From JAZLGI01 sp045616225 (GTDB lineage: Bacteria > Spirochaetota > Spirochaetia > Sphaerochaetales > Sphaerochaetaceae), in contig JAZLGI010000079.1 in NCBI GenBank assembly GCA_045616225.1, positions 1 through 13,813 of the forward strand: a stretch of DNA of 13,813 nt, in the 5' to 3' direction. Both the position numbers and the translations under genes were made by a program. Shown one piece after another: positions 1 to 7,138 of the stretch (its first letter is position 1; each line of letters opens with the position of its first letter). A model generated the notes under the pieces. The model made no database searches, was not told the DNA's origin, and worked only from the letters and a program-made list of their open reading frames with translations.

Positions 1-570
1 ATTACAGACAATGCAGAATATGAGATGAATCATTTTGACGGATTATATCTTCCTATGGGAACAAAAACTGTTGAATTTGAGTCTTGTGATAAGGATAATC
101 CTGCAAAGTTTTATATTTGCACAACTCCTGCCCATACTCCAAAACCGGCAAAGCACATTCCTTTGGACAGTGCAATACACAAACACCTGGGCTCTCAAGC
201 AACATCAAATGAGAGAACCATAAACCAGTATATTCATCCGGATGTACTTGATACCTGTCAGCTTTCAATGGGACTTACTCATCTTGAAGAAGGTTCTGTC
301 TGGAATACAATGCCTGTCCATACTCATGAAAGAAGAATGGAAGTGTATTTTTATTTTGACATTCCTCAAGATAATGTTGTTTTCCACTTTATGGGAGAAC
401 CAAACCAGACAAGACATATAGTCATGCACAATGATGAAGCTGTAATTAATCCTTCATGGTCTGTTCACAGCGGTTGCGGAACTTCCAATTACACCTTTAT
501 TTGGGCAATGTGCGGTGAGAACAGAGCTTATGATGATCAGGACTGGATTAAGACAGAGGATTTGAGATAA
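1..570 (+). CDS. kduI: 5-dehydro-4-deoxy-D-glucuronate isomerase (KduI), 5'-truncated by the window edge
   Basis: The reading frame is open from base 1, so the gene starts before the window; the 189 codons here are roughly the C-terminal two thirds of a protein usually about 275-280 aa. KduI interconverts 5-keto-4-deoxyuronate and 2,5-diketo-3-deoxygluconate in the cytoplasm, a step in breakdown of unsaturated uronates released from pectin. The cupin zinc site is visible: WNTMPVHTHERRMEVYFYF supplies the HxH(x4)E ligands, and RHIVMHNDEAVINPSWSVHSG supplies the further histidine. The segment CQLSMGL followed by the WNTMP block is near-identical to E. coli KduI as I remember it. The ATG at 25 is internal, since the family extends well upstream. 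The next gene, a pectinesterase, begins right after the stop, supporting a pectin-use operon. Confidence 0.95.
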   Translation: MTDNAEYEMNHFDGLYLPMGTKTVEFESCDKDNPAKFYICTTPAHTPKPAKHIPLDSAIHKHLGSQATSNERTINQYIHPDVLDTCQLSMGLTHLEEGSVWNTMPVHTHERRMEVYFYFDIPQDNVVFHFMGEPNQTRHIVMHNDEAVINPSWSVHSGCGTSNYTFIWAMCGENRAYDDQDWIKTEDLR

Positions 571-1371
571 GTGCAGATTGCCGTAAAAGAGGGTGATGAC
601 CTAAACAAAGTTTTAAATACACCATCTGAGGATACACTTGAAGTAGTGTTTCCTCAGAATGCAGTTTTTTATCAAAAAGTCTTTGTTAAACGTGACAACA
701 TAATAATTAAAGGTAACAACAGCACTGTTGTGTGGAATGACCATAACGGAATGTATGAGGGTTTTGGAACAGCGGACAGTGCTTCCTTTACAATAGAATC
801 AAACCACATTAAGATTTTCAATTTAACTTTTGTGAACAGTTTTGATTATTTTGCAGAAAGAGCTTCCAGAAATGAAGCAGTATCCAAGGGAATGGGATTG
901 CAGGCAGTAGCTCTGTATACAGCAAAAAATGCAGATGATATTGTCTTTGAGAACTGCAGTTTTAAGGGTTTTCAGGATACTCTCTTTGCAGATGGAATCT
1001 ATCATGAATTTGTAAATTGTTTTATTTCGGGGAATGTAGATTTTATCTTTGGAAAAGCTTATGCAGTTTTCTCTTCCTGTAATATAGTCAGTGTTTCAGA
1101 AGGAATAATTGCAGCTCCGTCAACATTATCTGAAAGCAATTTTGGACTTGTCTTTGAGAACTGCAGTTTTTTATGTTCAGAGGATGTCAAACCGGAAACT
1201 GTCTATCTTGCACGACCTTGGCACCCGGGTGGAAGACCTGGAGTTTGCAGTGCATTTACAGCTAAAAATTGCTGTTTTGGGAAACATATCAAGAATGAAA
1301 GATGGACTTCAATGAAAGATTCCAAAGGGGTTGTTCATAGTCCTACTGAAAGCAGGTTTTTAATTTTTTGA
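571..1371 (+). CDS. pectinesterase (carbohydrate esterase family 8), no signal peptide
   Basis: Right-handed beta-helix pectin methylesterase of 266 aa, removing methyl groups from (oligo)galacturonate. The family signatures are all present: GFQDTL (Q135, D136), GNVDFIFG (D157) and ARPW (R215, W217). The 21-residue gap between the two aspartates equals that of the Erwinia PemA catalytic pair D178/D199. The start is GTG at 571, immediately after the kduI TAA (568-570) and in the same frame; AGAGGA at 553-558 could serve as ribosome site, about 12 bases upstream, so translation is probably coupled to kduI. There is no N-terminal signal, so it presumably acts on imported oligomers rather than on polymeric pectin. 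That location is inferred. The last 29 bases overlap the convergent MATE gene. Confidence 0.88.
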   Translation: MQIAVKEGDDLNKVLNTPSEDTLEVVFPQNAVFYQKVFVKRDNIIIKGNNSTVVWNDHNGMYEGFGTADSASFTIESNHIKIFNLTFVNSFDYFAERASRNEAVSKGMGLQAVALYTAKNADDIVFENCSFKGFQDTLFADGIYHEFVNCFISGNVDFIFGKAYAVFSSCNIVSVSEGIIAAPSTLSESNFGLVFENCSFLCSEDVKPETVYLARPWHPGGRPGVCSAFTAKNCCFGKHIKNERWTSMKDSKGVVHSPTESRFLIF

Positions 1372-2716
1372 GTGATTTCACAACTATAATAGAATAAACA
1401 ACAGCAACAAGAAACCAAGAAAGAGGGTAGGTCACAAATATCTTTTCAAGAGTAAGATTTGGTTTTGCAAACAACTCTATCCAAACAATTCTGAAAACTC
1501 CAATTCCTGCTATTGCTATTATTGTTGCTTGAAAAGATTTATCCAAACCTCTTAACAAGCCTTGTTCTGCTTCCATTATTCCGTAAATAAAGTACAAAGA
1601 AAGCATATAGATGAGTCTGGTATCTGCCGCAGCTTTAGATTGCGGGTTTGTAATATTGTAAACAGAAAGCAAAGGATTTCTTGCAAGAATAAAAAACAAT
1701 TCTGAAATAACAGAAAGAATAATACCTGTCAAAATGCAATAAACTATTGTTTTCTTTAATCTGTCATACATTCTTGCCCCATAATGCTGACTTGTAAATG
1801 TCGTTGAGGTCTGAGTAATTGAGCATGTAACAGAAGAAGCAATGCTTTCCAGACTTGTTGCTGCAGAATTGCCGTCAAGAATGAATGACTTACCCGGATT
1901 TAGCATATTGTTAACACTAATGATATTGCTTTGGATAATTACATTGCTCAGGGAAAACATAGAACCTTGAATTCCTGCAGGAATACCGTTTCTCATTATT
2001 TCTATAAAGCATTTCTTGTCTGCCTTAAGCCCTGAGAATGACAAATGGCAAACGCCGTCATCTTTAGAAAGGCAGATTGTAAGAATTATTGCAGATGTAA
2101 AATTAGAAAAACTTGTTGCAATGGCTACTCCGTCAACATCCATGTGACAGAAAACAACCAGAACATAGTTCATTATTACATTGAGAAGTCCTGTTCCAAG
2201 CAATATTTTCAAAGGAGTTTCTGTGTCTCCCTTTGCTCTGAAAATAGAAATAAGATAGTTGGTAAGTGAAAGAAAAGGAACACCTAAAAAATAAATCTTT
2301 GTGTAAAGGGATGCAAGTTCAAGAATATTTCCTTCATCTCCCATTAGTCTTAGTATTGGTGTGCAACCAAAGAAACCAATTGTCATGCAAATCAAACCGG
2401 AAAACAAAGAAGTGATTATACTTGTATTTACGGCTAATTTTATTTTCTGGCTGTTTCCTTCTCCTATATAACGAGCAACTATTATTCCGCTTCCCATGGC
2501 AAGTCCGTTGAAAATTGCTATCATAAGGTGAATTAAAGCAGTGGTTGTTCCAAGTGCGCCTATAGCACCCTCTGTTTCTGACAATCCTACAATTGCAACA
2601 TCTGCAGCATTGTAGAGCATCTGAACAAGATTTGTTACTACAAGAGGAAGTGTAAAAGCAATTATTTGTTTAAACAAAGAACCATGCAAAAGGTCCTTGT
2701 CTTTATGGTATGACAT
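1343..2716 (-). CDS. MATE family efflux transporter
   Basis: Polytopic inner-membrane protein of 457 aa, the usual length for the multidrug and toxic compound extrusion family (about 12 membrane helices, cation-coupled export). The N-terminal block with PLVVTNLVQMLYNAADVAIVG is the hallmark MATE start (helix 1 and the ensuing loop), and two homologous halves are apparent. The C-terminal half holds the EAEQGLLRGLDKSFQATIIA block typical of the NorM/MepA-like branch. The substrate cannot be read from sequence. The ATG is preceded by a short GGAAACA, a weak ribosome site. It converges on the pectinesterase gene and its 3' end overlaps it, so the two are not co-regulated; trpB lies upstream on the same strand after a 92-base gap. 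Confidence 0.92.
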   Translation of the reverse strand: MSYHKDKDLLHGSLFKQIIAFTLPLVVTNLVQMLYNAADVAIVGLSETEGAIGALGTTTALIHLMIAIFNGLAMGSGIIVARYIGEGNSQKIKLAVNTSIITSLFSGLICMTIGFFGCTPILRLMGDEGNILELASLYTKIYFLGVPFLSLTNYLISIFRAKGDTETPLKILLGTGLLNVIMNYVLVVFCHMDVDGVAIATSFSNFTSAIILTICLSKDDGVCHLSFSGLKADKKCFIEIMRNGIPAGIQGSMFSLSNVIIQSNIISVNNMLNPGKSFILDGNSAATSLESIASSVTCSITQTSTTFTSQHYGARMYDRLKKTIVYCILTGIILSVISELFFILARNPLLSVYNITNPQSKAAADTRLIYMLSLYFIYGIMEAEQGLLRGLDKSFQATIIAIAGIGVFRIVWIELFAKPNLTLEKIFVTYPLSWFLVAVVYSIIVVKSLKKLKTCFQ

Positions 2717-2723
2717 TGTTTCC

Positions 2724-2751
2724 AGTATATGTTTTTTGTGTTTTTAAACAA
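2724..2751 (-). promoter_or_regulatory. possible promoter of the MATE gene
   Basis: Reading the minus strand, TTGTTT (2746-2751) and TATACT (2724-2729) are separated by 16 bases. The -10 box lies only 7 bases from the ATG, so if it is used the mRNA would be nearly leaderless. This is a weak call from motif and spacing alone. Confidence 0.25.
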
Positions 2752-2808
2752 CCCCAACTTTACAATATCGCCCCTACAACTTCGGTTAATGGGTAATAAA
2801 TTTCTTTT

Positions 2809-4089
2809 TTATCTTTGGCTTGTCTTTGCAGAACCAATTGAGTTCATGAAATTGTGGTATTCGGTTTCAGGGGAATCATTTTTTTCATAATCATAAAGAG
2901 GGTAGTTTTGCATTACAAAATCTATATCCTTGTCTCCACGACCTGAAAGATTTATGAGAATTTTCTTGCCTTTTCCTTCTTCTTTTGCAAGTTTTACTCC
3001 GTAAGAAACTGCATGACTTGATTCTAAGGCAGGAATAATGCCCTCCATTCTGGAAAGAACATAGAAACTTTCAACTGCTTCTCTGTCTGTTGCTGTGACA
3101 TATTTTACTCTTTCTATATCTTTGAGGTAAGAATGTTGAGGACCCACTCCAGGATAATCAAGACCTGAAGCTATTGAATAGACCGGCAGTACTTTTCCTT
3201 CTTTATCTTGGAGGACGTATGTTTTTGTTCCGTGAAGGATTCCAACACTTCCTTTAGTAAGAGTTGCAGCATGCTGATTTGTATCAAGTCCTTTTCCTGC
3301 AGGTTCAACGCCATAGAGGTTGACAGATTTGTCATCAAGGAATGCAGTAAACATTCCCATGGCATTGCTTCCTCCGCCAACGCAGGCAACAATATCATTA
3401 GGTAATGTACCGGTCATTTCCATAAATTGTTTTCTTGATTCGTATCCAATTACAGACTGAAAGTCTCTGACCATTCTTGGAAAAGGGGCAGGTCCAACAA
3501 CTGTTCCTATGCAGTAAACAGTGTTTTTCGTATCACGGATATAAGCTTCAAAAGCTGCATCTACTGCATCTTTTAAAGTTTGAGTGCCTTGGGTAACAGA
3601 TATTACATGTGCTCCCAGTACCTTCATTCTGCTTACATTTGGAGCTTCTTTCATTACATCTATAGAACCCATGTAAATATCGCACTCAAGTCCCATAAGT
3701 GCAGATGCAGTGGCTAAAGCAACACCATGCTGCCCGGCACCTGTTTCTGCTATAACTTTTTTCTTACCCATTTTCTTGGCAAGAAGAACTTCTCCAAGAC
3801 AGTGATTTATCTTGTGTGAACCGGTGTGATTAAGGTCTTCACGTTTGAGATAAATATCTGCTCCGCCTACAGCTTCTGACAGTCTTTTTGCATGGTAAAC
3901 CGGACTTGGACGACCTGCATAGTGTTCTCTGAGTTCAGCCAGTTCTTTTAGAAAAGAAGGGTCATTGCTGAAATAATCATAAGCTTCTTCTACTTCATCA
4001 AGAGCTTTTCTCAAATCTGGCTCTACATAACTGCCGCCAAATTGTCCAAAATTATTGTTTTTATCGGTTTTTATTTCTTCATTGTTCAT
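2809..4089 (-). CDS. trpB: tryptophan synthase beta chain (TrpB)
   Basis: PLP enzyme that condenses indole with L-serine to give tryptophan. Numbered from the ATG at 4089 (426 aa), the PLP lysine is K93 in HTGSHKIN, the catalytic glutamate E115 in ETGAGQHGVA, the phosphate-binding loop GGGSNA is at 238-243, and the loop aspartate is D311 in GLDYPGVGP. The family is usually near 400 aa; the extra length is a C-terminal tail after the core. A TTG seven codons further upstream (4110) is also possible, but the ATG places the lysine closest to its usual position (K87 in E. coli). No trpA or other trp gene is adjacent, so this is an orphan trpB. It could salvage indole, or TrpA may be encoded elsewhere. 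Confidence 0.95.
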   Translation of the reverse strand: MNNEEIKTDKNNNFGQFGGSYVEPDLRKALDEVEEAYDYFSNDPSFLKELAELREHYAGRPSPVYHAKRLSEAVGGADIYLKREDLNHTGSHKINHCLGEVLLAKKMGKKKVIAETGAGQHGVALATASALMGLECDIYMGSIDVMKEAPNVSRMKVLGAHVISVTQGTQTLKDAVDAAFEAYIRDTKNTVYCIGTVVGPAPFPRMVRDFQSVIGYESRKQFMEMTGTLPNDIVACVGGGSNAMGMFTAFLDDKSVNLYGVEPAGKGLDTNQHAATLTKGSVGILHGTKTYVLQDKEGKVLPVYSIASGLDYPGVGPQHSYLKDIERVKYVTATDREAVESFYVLSRMEGIIPALESSHAVSYGVKLAKEEGKGKKILINLSGRGDKDIDFVMQNYPLYDYEKNDSPETEYHNFMNSIGSAKTSQR

Positions 4090-4102
4090 AGTAGATGATG
4101 TT

Positions 4103-4120
4103 ACTGTCAATAGAAACAGT
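4103..4120. repeat. small inverted repeat upstream of trpB
   Basis: The arms ACTGT and ACAGT are separated by 8 bases directly upstream of the trpB ATG. It could be a regulator site, but it is short and resembles no operator I recognise. Confidence 0.25.
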
Positions 4121-4166
4121 TGTCAATGGTTTTATTTAGTCTTATGGTTTGCACGCCTTAATTCAA

Positions 4167-4775
4167 TTAGTTTAATTGTTTGATTTGGGATAATATTTCA
4201 CCCTTTACTGTTTTCCAATCTTTATTTATTAACATTCTTGGCATTACATCAAGTTCTGCATCTTCAAAGTACGTTAAACTTCTTAGAGCCATTTGATAGT
4301 CTTGAACACCATATTTCTTTTGATATAAATCAAGAATTTGTAATAGTGAATAGCGTTCTAACAGAAAGGCCATGTCAATAAAGTCTTTTTTAGTTCCTCT
4401 GTTGATTATAGCGTTAACTTTCATTGCAGCGATATCTTCAATAGATGCTAAAGTAATGCCTTCTTCAATAACAGGTTTTCCAAGCCATGGGTATGTGTAG
4501 TTGACAAAATCTACTTTGACTCCATCAATTTCAAAAAATTGCATAAATCTGTTAGATCCTGTTTTTACAACATTGTTGAAGTCTGTTAAACACATTTCCA
4601 AAGGAAGGGAAGAATTAAATATTCCGAACAAATCAAGGTCTACAGATATTCTATGTCCAATCTGAAGAGCTAAAGATGTTCCTCCGACCAATCTCATTTC
4701 CATTAATTCCGGGAGTGTTTGTAATTCTTTAAGGATGTTAAGAATTTTGGTGTCTACTGTTTGTTTGTATAACAT
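4167..4775 (-). CDS. AbiEii-type nucleotidyltransferase (putative toxin)
   Basis: Protein of 202 aa from the nucleotidyltransferase AbiEii/AbiGii family (PF08843-like), the toxin half of type IV-like toxin-antitoxin and abortive-infection modules. The signature GGTSLALQIGHRISVDLDLF gives motif I (GGTS, residues 31-34) and the metal-binding DLD (46-48). The later block EDIAAMKVNAI with RGTKKDFID fits the conserved lysine and aspartate region of the family. I start it at the ATG at 4775; an upstream ATG at 4808 would overlap the preceding gene by 55 bases, while this one overlaps by 22. The overlap with the DUF6922-like gene upstream points to translational coupling as a pair. Which nucleotide it transfers, and to what, cannot be told from sequence. 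Confidence 0.85.
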   Translation of the reverse strand: MLYKQTVDTKILNILKELQTLPELMEMRLVGGTSLALQIGHRISVDLDLFGIFNSSLPLEMCLTDFNNVVKTGSNRFMQFFEIDGVKVDFVNYTYPWLGKPVIEEGITLASIEDIAAMKVNAIINRGTKKDFIDMAFLLERYSLLQILDLYQKKYGVQDYQMALRSLTYFEDAELDVMPRMLINKDWKTVKGEILSQIKQLN

Positions 4776-5035
4776 CTGAATTCTTCTTTTGGAATATTGC
4801 CTATACATGCGATATAGGAAAGAGCTTTAGGCTCCAAAGAACGCAACTGTTTTGCTTCTTGGATAATTACCTGAAGAGTGTATCTTTTATTGATAAGTAG
4901 CCAGTCGTTACGAGTACCTCGTTCCAAGACTCTTTGGATGATAAATCTTTTATTTAACTCGTCATCTATTTCTTCAGGAACAACATCCCAAAACAAAGAA
5001 GTGGATAACTGACTTATAAATGTATTCATGTTCAT
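4754..5035 (-). CDS. DUF6922-like small protein, probable partner/antitoxin of the AbiEii protein
   Basis: A 93-aa protein with the pattern LFWDV, then RFIIQRVLERGTRNDW, then a Y-x4-I helix region. I recognise this as the small family (DUF6922 in recent naming) that habitually sits just upstream of AbiEii-type nucleotidyltransferases. The likely role is antitoxin or regulator, but that rests on gene order and not on a known mechanism. The gene overlaps the nucleotidyltransferase start by 22 bases. ATG codons occur at 5035 and 5029; the first is used here. A TATAAT on the minus strand lies only a few bases upstream, so any transcript leader would be very short. Confidence 0.7.
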   Translation of the reverse strand: MNMNTFISQLSTSLFWDVVPEEIDDELNKRFIIQRVLERGTRNDWLLINKRYTLQVIIQEAKQLRSLEPKALSYIACIGNIPKEEFRCYTNKQ

Positions 5036-5116
5036 TATTATAAGTAATGTGCAAAAAAAAAGGAATCAAATGTAGCACAATTGTTTTTTATCTTAAAAAA
5101 CAGCATTATCTTCAAT

Positions 5117-6244
5117 ATGCGTAAAATTCTTGAAATATTCAAAAAAGAAATAATGTTATCTGTTTCTCTTTTGGCAGCTTTGATATCTTTTTTGATAACA
5201 CCGCCAAGCACGGCATTGTTATCTTCAATTGACTGGAAAACTCTTGCAACACTTTTTATGTTGTTATCGGTTTTGGATGGTTTTAAGAAAGAAAACCTTT
5301 TTTTACCTGTCATTAAACTGGCTTCAAGATTCATTACTGTAAGAGCTTTATCTTTTTTCTTTGTGTTGTCAGTTTTCTTTTCTTCTATGTTTGTAACAAA
5401 TGATGTTTCTCTTATTATTTTTGTCCCTCTTACTATCATGATGTTTAGAGCCGGAGGGAAAGAGAAGTACACCGTTCCTATTCTGGTTCTTGAGAATATT
5501 GCAGCCGTCAGAGGTTCTTTGTTGACTCCGTTTGGAAGCCCGCAGAACCTGTTTTTATTCAGCAAATCTCAAATTTCAGCTCTGTCATTTATGAAAATGA
5601 TGTTTCCTTTATGGGTTTTCTCAATAGTACTATTGTCTATTTTTATTGTTTTTATTTTCCGAAAAGAACCAAAAGAAAGAATAACCAACACATACTCTGA
5701 TCAGGCTGTATGGACAAAAGACGGAAAGGTTTTGAGGATAGTATATCTTTCTTTATTTCTTATTATCATTGCAACAATAGTATCAAGAACCCCGTATTGG
5801 ATGTATGTGACATTATTTGTTGTTGTCATACTTCTTGTTTTTGATAGAAAAGTTTTTACCCGTGTTGATTATGTTTTGCTTTTGACTTTCCTCTGTTTCT
5901 TTGTTTTCTCTTCTTCAATAACAGCCAATGAGAAGATATCAGATTTTTTGGGAAAACTGGTTGGTGGCAATGAATATGTAGTAAGTATTGTTGTAAGTCA
6001 GTTTATTTCAAATGTTCCGGCTGCCATTGTTCTGTGGCCTTTTACTCAGAACCTCAGAGGTCTTCTATATGGTCTTGACAGCGCAGGTCTTGTTTCAATT
6101 ATCGGATCTCTGGCATCAGTTATCAACTTGAGGCTTTATTCAAAAGAGTACCCAGGGAAAAGCCTCTTTTTTATGAAAAAGTTTGAAATTATTTCACTTC
6201 TCTTCTTTGCAATAATTGTATTTCCCCAGTACTTGCTGATTTAA
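5117..6244 (+). CDS. ArsB/NhaD-type (ion transporter superfamily) anion permease
   Basis: Integral membrane protein of 375 aa, rich in hydrophobic helices, resembling the CitMHS/ArsB/SLC13-like permeases. Two diagnostic re-entrant-loop motifs occur, one per half: TNDVSLIIFVPLT with TPFGSPQNLFLFS in the N-terminal half and SQFISNVPAAIVL in the C-terminal half. Family members move dicarboxylates, arsenite, sodium or other ions, and the substrate is not predictable here. At 375 aa it is somewhat shorter than typical 420-450 aa members but both halves are present. I start at ATG 5117; an upstream TTG at 5081 would add a poor N-terminus, and neither has a good ribosome site. It is divergent from the toxin-antitoxin-like pair. 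Confidence 0.8.
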   Translation: MRKILEIFKKEIMLSVSLLAALISFLITPPSTALLSSIDWKTLATLFMLLSVLDGFKKENLFLPVIKLASRFITVRALSFFFVLSVFFSSMFVTNDVSLIIFVPLTIMMFRAGGKEKYTVPILVLENIAAVRGSLLTPFGSPQNLFLFSKSQISALSFMKMMFPLWVFSIVLLSIFIVFIFRKEPKERITNTYSDQAVWTKDGKVLRIVYLSLFLIIIATIVSRTPYWMYVTLFVVVILLVFDRKVFTRVDYVLLLTFLCFFVFSSSITANEKISDFLGKLVGGNEYVVSIVVSQFISNVPAAIVLWPFTQNLRGLLYGLDSAGLVSIIGSLASVINLRLYSKEYPGKSLFFMKKFEIISLLFFAIIVFPQYLLI

Positions 6245-6269
6245 TCATTAACCGGCCAGCCTACAGGAA

Positions 6270-6423
6270 TTTGTTTTGAAATATCAAAAAGAACTATCTG
6301 AAAAACTGGTATCAATCAAACGGATATTTCAAGAATTGAACGAGGTCTTGCAAATCCTTGGTTCCCACGCTGGAAAGAATTGCTGAAGCTTTAAATGCAA
6401 AGCTCTCTATATCAATTGCTTAG
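6270..6423 (+). pseudogene. decayed XRE-family helix-turn-helix regulator
   Basis: Three pieces of one HTH_3 domain lie in successive frames: KYQKELSEK (from 6279), then TGINQTDISRIERGLANP, then TLERIAEALNAKLSISIA followed by TAG (6421-6423). Joined, they read as a canonical Cro/CI or HigA-antitoxin-type domain, with the recognition helix in QTDISRIERG. Two frameshifts and a missing N-terminus make it a remnant. XRE antitoxins often sit beside a HigB-type toxin; none is left here. Confidence 0.7.
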
Positions 6424-6460
6424 ATAACAAACAACCGCCGCAGGTTAAAAATTTTGCATG

Positions 6461-6515
6461 AATGCGGATGAAGAGCCCAAAAAATAGGCTTCTACCCGCA
6501 TTTTCTTCTTTTTCT
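6461..6515 (+). terminator. hairpin followed by T-rich tract, possible terminator
   Basis: An imperfect stem joins AATGCGGATGAAGAGCC (6461-6477) to GGCTTCTACCCGCATT (6488-6503) across an A-rich loop, followed by a T-rich stretch up to about 6515. On the plus strand this could end transcription from the permease and the XRE remnant. It also shares its arm sequence with a second hairpin at 6608-6653. Confidence 0.45.
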
Positions 6516-6653
6516 TGGTAGTAAAAACGGGTTTCTGACCTGAAGTTGCCATCTTCTGACTCTAAAATCAGTGGAGTTTGGCATCTCTTGCAACCCTTTT
6601 AACGTGAAAAATGCGGGTGAGATGCCATGATTTGGACTTTCTACCCGCATTTT
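6490..6653. repeat. interlocking inverted/direct repeat block
   Basis: The 15-mer TTCTACCCGCATTTT occurs at 6490-6504 and 6639-6653. Between them AAAATGCGGGT (6608-6618) is complementary to 11 bases of both. A separate perfect 9-bp inverted repeat, TGGCATCTC (6579-6587) with GAGATGCCA (6619-6627), interleaves with the second pairing. The folds are therefore either mutually exclusive or form a pseudoknot. No protein is encoded here. It may be a REP-like repeat or a small structured RNA. Confidence 0.6.
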
Positions 6654-6675
6654 ACGCTTTTAAGATATATTTAAT

Positions 6676-6720
6676 TGAGACCGGGAAGATTCGAACTTCT
6701 GACCCTCAGATCCGCAATCT
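6676..6720. repeat. 45-bp direct repeat, left copy (tRNA 3' end; putative att core)
   Basis: Exact duplicate of 13660-13704. It runs from the discriminator base through the T-arm and variable loop to the 5' strand of the anticodon stem. That is the segment often used as attachment core by tRNA-directed tyrosine recombinases. On the anticodon side identity stops exactly where the sequences diverge (GATGC versus AAAGA). Confidence 0.85.
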
Positions 6721-6749
6721 GATGCTCTATCCAGCTGAGCTACCAAAAC
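6676..6749 (-). tRNA. tRNA-Arg(GCG)-like gene with an unpaired acceptor stem (possible hybrid or pseudo-tRNA)
   Basis: Read on the minus strand, the D-arm GCTC/GAGC, the anticodon arm TCAGA-TTGCGGA-TCTGA (anticodon GCG at 6713-6715, arginine CGC), the variable loop GGGTC and the T-loop TTCGAAT are all standard. The acceptor 5' strand GTTTTGG (6743-6749) however faces CGGTCTC (6677-6683): only three of seven positions can pair, one of them G-U. The T-stem also has one A-C mismatch. CCA is not encoded. The 3' part would suit a 5' strand of GAGACCG. The gene therefore looks like a splice of two tRNA halves, or a decayed copy, made when an element used this site. The D-loop TGGATA is typical of tRNA-Arg. 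Confidence 0.6.
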
Positions 6750-6812
6750 TGCGAAATAACCTACTCAAATAAAGGTTTTGTGGAAACCCGTTTTATAAAA
6801 ATCATACTTTTT

Positions 6813-6833
6813 GTTAACACCTTTGCTAACACC
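6813..6833. repeat. short tandem direct repeat near the left boundary
   Basis: GTTAACACC (6813-6821) and GCTAACACC (6825-6833) repeat with a 12-base period just inside the left end of the bracketed unit. The placement would suit a recombinase arm site, but this is a guess from position. Confidence 0.3.
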
Positions 6834-6847
6834 AACTTTTATATATT

Positions 6848-7138
6848 TTAAACTACCTGATCAGAAAAAGCATAAGCCCTTAAGACGGCATTCATCTTTG
6901 TCTGATAACCTTTCCCCTGACTTTTAAACCATTCTAAGACATCAGAATCTACACGCATATGAACATCGGTTTTTGTAGGTTTGTACAGTTCATGCCAAGG
7001 ACGGAATTCCTTAAGCTCTTTAAGAGTCTGCTTTGGGCAATCTTCATAATCTGTATTAACAAAATTCTTTATGCTTTCAATTTCTTTTGAATCCAGCGGT
7101 GGAAGTTTTTTTACTTCATCTAATGTTATAGTCTTCAT
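6848..7138 (-). CDS. brnA: BrnA family antitoxin
   Basis: Antitoxin of 96 aa for the BrnT RNase toxin. The C-terminal block DVHMRVDSDVLEWFKSQGKG followed by YQTKMNAVLRAY is the ribbon-helix-helix DNA-binding signature of BrnA. The N-terminal acidic/helical part would wrap the toxin. It starts at the ATG at 7138 inside the end of brnT (23-base overlap), in the usual toxin-first order for this type II system. BrnA with BrnT is known to repress its own promoter, and a matching palindrome lies upstream of brnT. It is the first gene inside the tRNA-side boundary of the CRISPR island and could help keep that segment in the chromosome (inference). Confidence 0.92.
   Translation of the reverse strand: MKTITLDEVKKLPPLDSKEIESIKNFVNTDYEDCPKQTLKELKEFRPWHELYKPTKTDVHMRVDSDVLEWFKSQGKGYQTKMNAVLRAYAFSDQVV

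Noticed and set aside
5038..5565. Minus-strand 175-aa frame
   Set aside because: Lies opposite the permease gene, has low-complexity composition and no family pattern; it is a shadow.
6752..6847. Possible integrase fragment on the minus strand (peptide like VGVSKGVNKKY)
   Set aside because: Too short and lacking any catalytic tyrosine-recombinase motif; only the short direct repeat there is reported.
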